Assembly (NCBI GenBank): GCA_003476595.1
Contig: DMTU01000008.1
Location: forward strand, 7,266-19,250
Reading direction: 5' to 3'
Source of the DNA: Acidimicrobiaceae bacterium
GTDB lineage: Bacteria; Actinomycetota; Acidimicrobiia; Acidimicrobiales; Salinilacustritrichaceae
DNA length: 11,985 nt
Shown here: positions 6,476-11,985 of the stretch, piece by piece
How positions within the stretch are numbered: the first letter of the stretch is position 1
Layout of the letters: the number at the start of each line of letters is the position of its first letter
Program-made: the position numbers and the translations under genes
The notes under the pieces: generated by a model
What the model was told of the DNA's origin: nothing
The model's database searches: none
What the model saw: only the letters and a program-made list of their open reading frames with translations

Positions 6476-6958
6476 GACGCTGACTCCTTCACTGGGGGTT
6501 GAGGAGACACACCGTCCATGGGATCTCGAGTGCTGCAATCGGCGCCGGCCGTGCCCGTGGCGGATGACGCCCTTGTCCGTCGCACATGCCGGTCGGATCG
6601 TCAGCCCGCCGATGACGGGCATCGCGTCTTGCACTCGAAGTCGACTGCCACCGCGCGCGCAGGTCGATACCACTACGACCTCTCTTGGGGGTGTGAGATC
6701 TAGTGGTATCGATCAGCGCGTCGGTGCGGCCTCTCGTCACAACTACCCCGGCACCTCCTCCGCCCAACGACTCCGCAGGGAGTACGTCCGGAGCACTTGC
6801 GGGCACTCACCCTGTGGGCGGACAGCGGGATCTTTCCAGCGGCAGCCATGACGGTGTGCCCGCCGATGGCCACCTCGTCACGGATCGTGCTCGTGATCTG
6901 ATGCCTCGCCGAGCGATACCCCGCGATCCGCATGGTCGCGAGCGGCACGTCGGTGGGA
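6476..6958. other. 483-base stretch without a supportable gene
   Basis: Frames on both strands here translate to Arg/Ser/Pro-rich text without recognisable domains, and none has a good ribosome binding site. The segment separates the start of the 152-aa gene from the end of the PASTA-domain gene, both on the minus strand. It therefore should hold the 152-aa gene's promoter and the PASTA gene's terminator. The one clear structure is the 12-bp inverted repeat at 6664-6712. No tRNA cloverleaf was found. Confidence 0.5.
6664..6712. repeat. Perfect 12-bp inverted repeat with 25-nt spacer
   Basis: TCGATACCACTA (6664-6675) and TAGTGGTATCGA (6701-6712) are exact reverse complements. The spacer holds a smaller TCTC/GAGA pair (6681-6684, 6695-6698). 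Together they form a stem with an internal bulge and a ten-base loop. The arms are AT-richer than their surroundings. Candidates are an operator, a terminator for the PASTA-domain gene, or a recombination or attachment site at the edge of the accessory genes. Confidence 0.6.
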
Positions 6959-8278
6959 TCACTCCGTCCGGAAACCGATGCAGGCACCGGGTGACACCGC
7001 GGTCCCTGCGGGTGGTTCTTGGACCGTGATGGTGGCGCCTTCGACCGGGTCCGCCGGTGCGGTTCCGGTTCCCCGCACGTTCAGGCCGGCATCCTCGACG
7101 GCGGCGATGGCAGCTCGCAGCTCCGTGCCTGTCACGTCCGGGACAGTGACGGTGCGGTCGCCGTCGTCCACGCACTCGATGACGGTGTCGGGGTTGAGCA
7201 GCGTGTAGATCCGCTGTCCGGCTGCGTCCCACACGGCCAGCTCTCGGAGATTGCTCGACGAGCCGACATCCAAGGCAAAGGCAGTGTTGTTGCCGAACGG
7301 CACCGTGCTCGCTTCGATGGTGCCGTCGAGGTACCAGAGCCGGATGAAGGCTGCCTCCGGTGGGGCGACGCCCCACACGATGGTCCGGTCACCGGCGTCG
7401 AACGTCTCGAACTCCACGTTGTCGGGCCCAAGGGCAGGCTGGTCAGCGAAGTACATCTCTGGTGCGCTGCTGTCACCGACGCGCAGCACCAGGGCATCTT
7501 CGGTGGTCGAACGTGGTTGCCGGTACGGCACCCGCACGAGCTCCCAGCCCTCACCGCTCGAGAGCACATCCCCCGTGCCTCGCTCCCCGAACGGTGGGGC
7601 GACGTCAGCTGTGTCGATCGCAGCCTGCCAGGCCTGCTCGTCGACAGCGCGAAAGCCCTGCGCGAAGGAGTGAAGGAGGCCAAAGGGCATCGTGGATTCT
7701 GCGTCGCCCAAGCCGTGGCTGACGATGCGCAGCACGGCACCGTCGATCTGGACCGCTGCGTGCTGCAAGCCGTTCGACTCCATGAGCACGGCACCCCGAC
7801 CCGGCTCGTCGACCATGACCTGAGTCTCTCCGTCAGCCTCCCATCTGCGGGCAACGTCGCCCGGATCGAGCGTGTACCCAGGGAACACGTCGACGTCGAG
7901 CTCAACGGTGTCGTTCCGGTAGCCGTACACGTACGCCGATCCCACGCCTGTCTCCCACGGGGCCGCTTCCGGGGGTGGTGCAACCGGGTCTTGGCGGTCG
8001 TCGACCCACGCCAACTCGAACCCGTCGGGCACGTTGTCGGGGAGGTAGCGCACCGGCGCCGACAGTCCCGGGCCGATCGTGTCGATCATCGTGTCGTCGT
8101 TGTCGTTGAGCAAGGCAAGCAGGGCACCAGCGAATAGCGCGATCGCCGCAACCGATCCCATCAGGAAGCGTCGTTGCCGTCGGCGGCGCACGGTGCGGTG
8201 CACCCTCGTCAGCAGCGCGTCGGCATCCACGTCCGGTGCAGTCGGCTTCCAGCCGCGCAGTCGCTCATCCACGGACAT
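6959..8278 (-). CDS. Single-pass membrane protein with C-terminal PASTA domain, putative anti-sigma factor
   Basis: Encodes 439 residues. The ATG at 8278 is chosen because GAGGAGGT lies about five bases upstream; it overlaps the 3' end of the ECF sigma gene by 14 bases, so the two are translationally linked. The cytoplasmic part (~1-37) is short and basic toward its end. One transmembrane helix follows (~38-57, GSVAAIALFAGALLALL). A large outer region of no recognised family runs from ~60 to ~370. The last 64 residues (~376-439) form a PASTA domain: VPDVTG start, AAIAAVEDAGLNV helix and strand, EPPAGTAV end. PASTA domains bind peptidoglycan fragments in PknB-type kinases and some PBPs. Gene order and topology suggest it restrains the upstream sigma factor and senses the wall. 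The HxxxCxxC zinc anti-sigma motif is absent, so the anti-sigma role is inference. Confidence 0.8.
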   Translation of the reverse strand: MSVDERLRGWKPTAPDVDADALLTRVHRTVRRRRQRRFLMGSVAAIALFAGALLALLNDNDDTMIDTIGPGLSAPVRYLPDNVPDGFELAWVDDRQDPVAPPPEAAPWETGVGSAYVYGYRNDTVELDVDVFPGYTLDPGDVARRWEADGETQVMVDEPGRGAVLMESNGLQHAAVQIDGAVLRIVSHGLGDAESTMPFGLLHSFAQGFRAVDEQAWQAAIDTADVAPPFGERGTGDVLSSGEGWELVRVPYRQPRSTTEDALVLRVGDSSAPEMYFADQPALGPDNVEFETFDAGDRTIVWGVAPPEAAFIRLWYLDGTIEASTVPFGNNTAFALDVGSSSNLRELAVWDAAGQRIYTLLNPDTVIECVDDGDRTVTVPDVTGTELRAAIAAVEDAGLNVRGTGTAPADPVEGATITVQEPPAGTAVSPGACIGFRTE

Positions 8279-8771
8279 CGCCGACCTCCTCTTGTCGTTC
8301 GTCACCCAGCACGACCGCCAGTTGTTGGCGGGCACGGTGTAGGTGGGAGCGGACCGTTGCCTCGGAGCAAGCGAGCAGGTCCGCCACCTCCGCAGTCGGC
8401 CGGCCCTCGAGGTAGTACAGCGCTACCGCTGCGCGCTGCTGCGGCGGGAGGGCATCGACTGCCGCAGTCAGATCCTCGTCCTTCGATGGCAGCGGTGGCG
8501 CGACCGCCCCCTCGACGCGTGCGACCGGCTCCTGTCGAGCATGGCGCTTGACCGCTCGAACTGCGTCGCGGATGGCGACACGCCGTACCCATGCGCCGGG
8601 ACGGTCGTAGTGGCGCAGACGCCGCCAGCGGGTCAACGCACGAACGAACGCGTCCTGCGTGATCTCCTCGGACAGGCCGGAGTCACCGGTGATCCGGTAG
8701 ACGGTCGCCACCACCGATCGGAGCTCTGACCGGAAGAACTCCTCGAAGTCGTGCCCGTCGAACGCCGCCAT
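8265..8771 (-). CDS. ECF RNA polymerase sigma factor
   Basis: A 168-residue protein with only sigma regions 2 and 4, as in ECF (group 4) sigma factors. Region 2 lies at ~8-78 (EEITQDAFVRALTRW, then WVRRVAIRDAVRAVKR). Region 4 lies at ~101-155 (LPPQQRAAVALYYLEGRPTAEVADLL, then the SEATVRSHLHRARQQL recognition helix). A short linker with Pro residues joins them. It should direct RNA polymerase to a small regulon at promoters not visible here. ATG 8771 is taken as the start; a GTG directly upstream at 8774 adds one residue, and the ribosome binding site is weak. The PASTA-domain membrane protein overlaps its 3' end and is its likely regulator. Confidence 0.92.
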   Translation of the reverse strand: MAAFDGHDFEEFFRSELRSVVATVYRITGDSGLSEEITQDAFVRALTRWRRLRHYDRPGAWVRRVAIRDAVRAVKRHARQEPVARVEGAVAPPLPSKDEDLTAAVDALPPQQRAAVALYYLEGRPTAEVADLLACSEATVRSHLHRARQQLAVVLGDERQEEVGDVRG

Positions 8772-8926
8772 CACCCATACACAGTGCCCGAGCCACCAGA
8801 TCGTGCAGTGCCCCGTCGAAGTTCTTCACCGGCTCGTCAGAGGGAGCGCATAGTGCTGGCGCGTTCGGCGCCCGCCCGCCTGCGAACCAGAGATCTCGGG
8901 CGGCTGGACGTGGGGCATCATGCGAC
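8772..8926. promoter_or_regulatory. Divergent intergenic region with two promoters expected
   Basis: 155 bases lie between the start of the minus-strand sigma gene and the plus-strand 127-aa gene. The promoters of both should be here. I saw no convincing -35/-10 pair. A GAAC box followed by TTCGACGG on the minus strand (near 8815-8825) is only suggestive. Confidence 0.3.
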
Positions 8927-9310
8927 GTGGCAGTCGTTCGGCTTGGGGCCCTGTGCGAGTTGGATAGTGCAACGTCGGGCCAGGCGAACTTTCGGGTCAG
9001 GGAGTACGCGGTGCTGGACGACGGGTCCGAGGTTGTCTTGCACGCGGAGCGGGGCTTCTCGGCCGGTGTTCACGGTGGCGAGGACGCTGACATCTGGAAG
9101 CACATGACTGCGGCGTGGATCGAGCGCGACGTTCTGACGGTGGTTCTCCCGGATGATGCGGAACAGACCGGTGAAGACCACCCGTGGGAATGGCTCGTCG
9201 ACCTTCTCGCCCGCGTAGGCGTGACCGAGACCGTCGAACGTCTCCGAGAAGTCCCCTACGAGGTCCGTCTCGGACCAGTAGTGCTCTCTCGGCTGGTAGC
9301 CGATCGCTGA
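8927..9310 (+). CDS. Conserved-type hypothetical protein (127 aa)
   Basis: Starts at GTG 8927; no strong ribosome binding site is visible, and no better in-frame start was seen upstream. The protein is acidic, soluble-looking and has no membrane segment. It contains an EYAVLDDGSEVVLHAERGF strand pair (~26-44), then WKHMTAAWIERDVLTVVLPDD (~57-77), then HPWEWLVDLLARVGV (~85-99). From memory this resembles small uncharacterised actinobacterial proteins with an opening such as VLDDG and a later VLPDD motif. No function can be assigned. It is divergent from the first sigma gene and stands 220 bases before the second. The plus-strand reading is preferred over the longer opposite frame (8918-9460) for its ordinary composition. 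Confidence 0.65.
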   Translation: MAVVRLGALCELDSATSGQANFRVREYAVLDDGSEVVLHAERGFSAGVHGGEDADIWKHMTAAWIERDVLTVVLPDDAEQTGEDHPWEWLVDLLARVGVTETVERLREVPYEVRLGPVVLSRLVADR

Positions 9311-9407
9311 GTCGTTGCACGCAAGAGATTGCCGGCACGCGCTGCCTTGTCCTTGCTGCCTATGCCACTCGGCTGAGGCGGTCGATCCTTGAAGCTGCGT
9401 GCTGGCC

Positions 9408-9438
9408 GTCCACAGGCACCCAGTGTCCGCCTGTGGGC
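9408..9438. repeat. 10-bp stem with 11-base loop between the 127-aa gene and the second sigma gene
   Basis: CCACAGGC (9410-9417) and GCCTGTGG (9429-9436) are perfect arms, extended by one G-T and one G-C pair to 9408-9438. It may be a terminator for the 127-aa gene, although the distance of ~100 bases from its stop is long. Otherwise it may be an operator before the sigma gene. Confidence 0.45.
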
Positions 9439-9491
9439 AGGTTCCGATGGCCACCGACATCTCTGCCGTCGAGTCGGTCCTTTGGCGTCCA

Positions 9492-9519
9492 TGTCAACCT
9501 TCTGACCCGCCTGCGCGTT
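9492..9519 (+). promoter_or_regulatory. Possible ECF-type promoter of the second sigma operon
   Basis: TGTCAACC (9492-9499), 16 bases, then CGTT (9516-9519). An AAC-type -35 with a CGT-type -10 and 16-base spacing fits the general shape of ECF promoters. The start point would fall near 9526, only a few bases before the ATG at 9531, which has no ribosome binding site. That fits a nearly leaderless mRNA and possible autoregulation. The match is by eye. Confidence 0.35.
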
Positions 9520-9530
9520 GAACACCTTGG

Positions 9531-10058
9531 ATGACGACTTCACCAACCTTCGACGAGCGCTTCGATGCGCTGGCCGATCTCGCCTACCGCGTCGCTCATC
9601 GTCTGATCGGTGACCGAGGTGAGGCGGAGAACGTGGCCCAGGAGGCTCTGGCCCGCGCCTACATCCGCTGGGATCGGATCGCCACGTACGACGAAGCGTG
9701 GGTGACACGGGTGACGACCAACCTCGCCATCGGCTACTGGCGTCGGCACCGTCGTGACCTCCGCCCTTCGACCGAGCGAGCAGATGCCGTCGACCACCTG
9801 GCGGAACGCATCGATCTCGCCCGTGCGCTGCGCCGCCTGCCGAAGCGCCAGCGCCAGGTGCTTGCCCTGCGGTATCTCGCAGATCTCACCGAGGCCCAGA
9901 CCGCCGAGCGCATGGGCTGCTCCGTCGGAACGGTCAAGCAACACGCGAGCCGAGCTCTACGAGCGATGCGGGACCTCGTCGGCGAAGGAACCACTTCTGC
10001 GGTCGATGGCGTCTTCGGCCCACCGATCGTCCCCACGGAGGGAACGGAACCGTGCTGA
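9531..10058 (+). CDS. ECF RNA polymerase sigma factor (SigE-family type)
   Basis: A 175-residue two-region sigma factor. Region 2 is at ~10-75: DLAYRVAHRLIGDRGEAENV, then the EALARAYIRWDRI helix and TNLAIGYWRR. Region 4 is at ~94-150: LPKRQRQVLALRYLADLTEA, then the CSVGTVKQHASRALRAMR recognition helix. A short tail ends in Cys. The ATG at 9531 has no Shine-Dalgarno sequence, so translation may be leaderless or coupled in an unusual way. The next gene starts inside its last codons (GTG 10052, seven-base overlap), so the LCP-thioredoxin membrane protein is co-translated and is its probable signalling partner or main target. It is not closely similar to the sigma factor at 8265-8771, so the two modules are unlikely to be a recent duplication. 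Confidence 0.92.
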   Translation: MTTSPTFDERFDALADLAYRVAHRLIGDRGEAENVAQEALARAYIRWDRIATYDEAWVTRVTTNLAIGYWRRHRRDLRPSTERADAVDHLAERIDLARALRRLPKRQRQVLALRYLADLTEAQTAERMGCSVGTVKQHASRALRAMRDLVGEGTTSAVDGVFGPPIVPTEGTEPC

Positions 10059-11518
10059 AGCACCTCGACGACCCAAGCCCGCACGACTACCCGGCCGACT
10101 TCCGAACCCGGGTTCAGGACCGAGCTCGCTCCTTGCGATCTCGACGGCGTATCGCCGCGGTCAGCGCGACCGTTCTGGTGATCGTGGCACTCAGCGCGGG
10201 CGGGCTGTACGCACGAGCGCTGAGCCGCATCGACGACGTGGATCGACTCACCGTGGCCGGCACGGGCGAACCGGTCACCGAGGCGCGGACGGTTCTCGTC
10301 GCCGGGATCGACGGCGACCTCGGAGGTCCGGTCCGCACCGACACCCTGCTCGTGGTGCGGCTCGAGGGCGGGCGAGCGTCGGTGCTGAGTATCCCGCGAG
10401 ACCTCGTGATTCCGGCCCCAGGTCGCGGAGAACCGCTGCGCGCGAACAGCATCGCCGCAGACCACGGCTACGACGGTCTGCTCCAGGCACTCGATGATGC
10501 ACTCGGCGTCGACGTCGACAACGTGGTCGAGATCGACTTCGGCGGGTTCGCCCGGCTCGTCGACCTCGTCGGGGGCATCGACGTCCAGCTCGCAGCACCC
10601 GTGCGAGATCAGATGTCGGGTCTCGCGATCGAGCACGCGGGCTGCCACCGGCTTGATGGGTCCCAGGCCCTCGCCTTGGCGCGATCCCGGCTCCTGCAGC
10701 ACTCCTCGGACGGCCGGTGGCGCACTGACCCCACCGGAGACCTCGGCCGGATCGCCCGCCAACCCGTGTTGTTGACGGCGGGGCTCCAAGCTCTAACCCG
10801 GACACGGCCGGATCCCCTGACCGCCGACCGCCTGGCCGGCTGGCTCGTCGACCACGCTGCCGTCGACAAGACGCTCGACAACCAAGAGCTCCTGGCGGTG
10901 CTCCGAGCGGTCATGGACCTCGCTCCGGCTGACGTGTCATTCACGACGCTGCCCGTAGAGGACCACACGCTCGACAACGGCGCCGCGGTGCTGAGGGCGA
11001 CCGACGACGCCAGTCAGGCCATCGAGAACTGGCAGCTCGCCGAGACCTCCACGGCCTCCTCCCAGGGTGACCTGATCACGCCATGCAACCTCGACCAACC
11101 GGAGCCCCCGACGAGCGTCACCGTTGGCGAGCCAGCACCTGCCCTCGCCGGCAGCTCCTTGCTGGGCGGCGAGTTCGACCTGAGCAAGCAGCGAGGCAGG
11201 CATGTGGTGATCGCACTCATGGCGAGCTGGTGTGTCCCCTGCATCGAGGACCTCCCCTTGCTTGTCGAGTTCGCGGAGAGCCGCCCCGATGCGGCCATGG
11301 TCTCTGTCGCGTTGGGGGACGACGCGAGTGTCGTCACCGACCTGTTCGAGGCGGCCGGCGGAAGCTGGGCGCTGCTGGATGACGCCGACGGAGCGCTCAC
11401 CGAACGTCTGGGCTTCAACGGCGTGCCCGCCTACGTGATCGTCGAGCCCGGCGGCACGATCGCCGGCACGGTCTTCGGCAGCATCAGCACCGAGCAGCTC
11501 GAGGAGCTCACTCGCTGA
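10052..11518 (+). CDS. LCP (LytR-CpsA-Psr) domain fused to a TlpA-type thioredoxin domain, membrane-anchored
   Basis: 488 residues, starting at GTG 10052 with GGAGGG nine bases upstream and overlapping the sigma gene. A short basic cytoplasmic segment (~1-33) precedes one transmembrane helix (~34-54). The LCP domain spans ~80-245 with its hallmarks: RTDTLLVV (R95, D97), SIPRD (R116, D117), IDFGGFARLVDLVGGIDV, LARSR (R211, R213), and D230...R233..RQ. LCP enzymes transfer undecaprenyl-linked glycopolymers to peptidoglycan outside the membrane. Residues ~355-486 form a TlpA/ResA-like thioredoxin domain with WCVPC (C394, C397) and a GVP turn carrying the likely cis-proline (P459), as in extracytoplasmic thiol-disulfide proteins. 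C198 and C345 could be redox partners. LCP proteins usually lack a thioredoxin domain, so the fusion is notable. The position after an ECF sigma gene suggests an anti-sigma role; with only ~33 cytoplasmic residues this is inference. Confidence 0.88.
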   Translation: MLKHLDDPSPHDYPADFRTRVQDRARSLRSRRRIAAVSATVLVIVALSAGGLYARALSRIDDVDRLTVAGTGEPVTEARTVLVAGIDGDLGGPVRTDTLLVVRLEGGRASVLSIPRDLVIPAPGRGEPLRANSIAADHGYDGLLQALDDALGVDVDNVVEIDFGGFARLVDLVGGIDVQLAAPVRDQMSGLAIEHAGCHRLDGSQALALARSRLLQHSSDGRWRTDPTGDLGRIARQPVLLTAGLQALTRTRPDPLTADRLAGWLVDHAAVDKTLDNQELLAVLRAVMDLAPADVSFTTLPVEDHTLDNGAAVLRATDDASQAIENWQLAETSTASSQGDLITPCNLDQPEPPTSVTVGEPAPALAGSSLLGGEFDLSKQRGRHVVIALMASWCVPCIEDLPLLVEFAESRPDAAMVSVALGDDASVVTDLFEAAGGSWALLDDADGALTERLGFNGVPAYVIVEPGGTIAGTVFGSISTEQLEELTR

Positions 11519-11587
11519 ATGCAACGGGATGGCCCTGGAATCGCCGAAGCGCGGCGCGATCGGAGGATGTCTGCCACCGTTGAAGCC

Positions 11588-11985
11588 ATGAGGCACGTGC
11601 TGCTGCTGTTCGTGGTCGTCGTTGGTGCGGGTCTCGCTGCGGCGTGCAGTGGCGACGACGACGGGGCTGCCCTTCCGTCGGTGCCGACGAATGCAGTGCC
11701 CCGTTCGGAACCGGCCGTCGGCACGGACCAACCGGTGACGCTCGTTGACGAGAACTGCCTCCGAGCTGACGACCTGACCCTCGTGTTCGTCACAGGCCAA
11801 GCCGAGATGCGAGATGTGGGCACTGAACAGCGGCTGGAGGTTCGGTCGACCCCCGCGGCCGGTGGCGCAGGACTTGCGAGCGTTCCGGTGGGTGCCCCGA
11901 CAGGCGTTCCCGTGCTCGGCCACCACGTCGAGCCGACGGAGTGGGCGACCGAACCGCCGGACGGATGCGAAGGCCCGTACTTCCT
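11588..11985 (+). CDS. Secreted lipoprotein-like protein, partial (runs off the window)
   Basis: The reading frame is open from ATG 11588 to the window edge, 132 codons, with no stop. The N-terminus is a short positive end (MRH), a hydrophobic core (VLLLFVVVVGAGL) and an AAAC site with C20, followed by SGDDDG. This fits a lipoprotein signal peptide, although Ala rather than Leu occupies the -3 position. Next come a Pro/Thr-rich linker and a region with C58 and a second Cys near the edge (~C127). An in-frame ATG at 11567 would add seven residues, but GGAGG lies directly against it, too close to act. No family is recognised. It starts 69 bases after the LCP-thioredoxin gene on the same strand, so it may belong to the same operon and may be a substrate or partner in the envelope. 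Confidence 0.7.
   Translation, partial: MRHVLLLFVVVVGAGLAAACSGDDDGAALPSVPTNAVPRSEPAVGTDQPVTLVDENCLRADDLTLVFVTGQAEMRDVGTEQRLEVRSTPAAGGAGLASVPVGAPTGVPVLGHHVEPTEWATEPPDGCEGPYF

Noticed and set aside
6664..6712. Possible tRNA or other cloverleaf RNA
   Set aside because: There is only one long stem. No T-arm consensus, anticodon arm or CCA end is visible.
6700..6987. Minus-strand frame of 95 codons between the PASTA-domain gene and the inverted repeat
   Set aside because: It overlaps the end of the PASTA-domain gene, has no ribosome binding site, and its tail is Arg/Cys-rich. A decayed mobile-element fragment cannot be excluded but is unsupported.
7019..8137. Plus-strand frame of 372 codons opposite the PASTA-domain gene
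   Set aside because: It is His/Val/Arg-rich antisense text. The minus strand has a clear TM helix, a PASTA domain and a good ribosome binding site.
9734..10789. Minus-strand frame of 351 codons opposite the second sigma operon
   Set aside because: It is antisense to two well-recognised genes and has an Arg/Ser-rich end.
10937..11926. Minus-strand frame of 329 codons opposite the LCP-thioredoxin and lipoprotein genes
   Set aside because: It spans two plus-strand genes with clear signals (thioredoxin motif, signal peptide) and shows no domain of its own.

Overview
The window is high-GC DNA with strong G/C bias at third codon positions. It carries ECF sigma factors, an LCP (LytR-CpsA-Psr) protein, a PASTA-domain protein and a StrR-like ParB regulator, a mix typical of Actinomycetota. 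The exact lineage cannot be read from the sequence. No rRNA, tRNA, CRISPR array or intact insertion sequence was seen.

Left part (about 1-6475), accessory in character. A minus-strand gene encodes a ~1000-residue protein with the layout of a large serine recombinase but altered catalytic residues. Two dyad-symmetric elements lie just upstream of its start. Next come a possible 77-residue minus-strand protein and a divergent StrR-like ParB/HTH regulator that contains a perfect 12-bp-arm palindrome in its own coding sequence. Then follows a gene for a PD-(D/E)XK nuclease-like protein, interrupted by one in-frame TAG just before its E-x-K motif. Converging on it is a gene for a 152-residue protein that loosely resembles small proteins of conjugative plasmids. 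Two GC-rich hairpins separate the convergent pair.

Middle (6476-6958): 483 bases without a supportable gene. They hold a perfect 12-bp inverted repeat with a 25-nt spacer, located where accessory-type genes give way to chromosomal-type genes.

Right part (6959-11985): two separate ECF sigma-factor modules. The minus-strand module is an ECF sigma gene overlapping a gene for a single-pass membrane protein with a C-terminal PASTA domain, a likely anti-sigma partner. The plus-strand module is an ECF sigma gene overlapping a gene for a single-pass membrane protein that fuses an LCP domain to a TlpA/ResA-type thioredoxin domain with a WCVPC motif. A conserved small hypothetical gene lies between the modules. 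A gene for a secreted lipoprotein-like protein runs off the right edge. In both modules the sigma partner carries an outward-facing domain of a family linked to peptidoglycan or cell-envelope polymers, so envelope-stress sensing is a reasonable inference.

The points most worth a second look are the LCP-thioredoxin fusion in the anti-sigma position, the TAG-interrupted nuclease-like gene, the palindrome inside the ParB-like gene, the degenerate recombinase with its upstream dyads, and the inverted repeat at the apparent accessory/core boundary.
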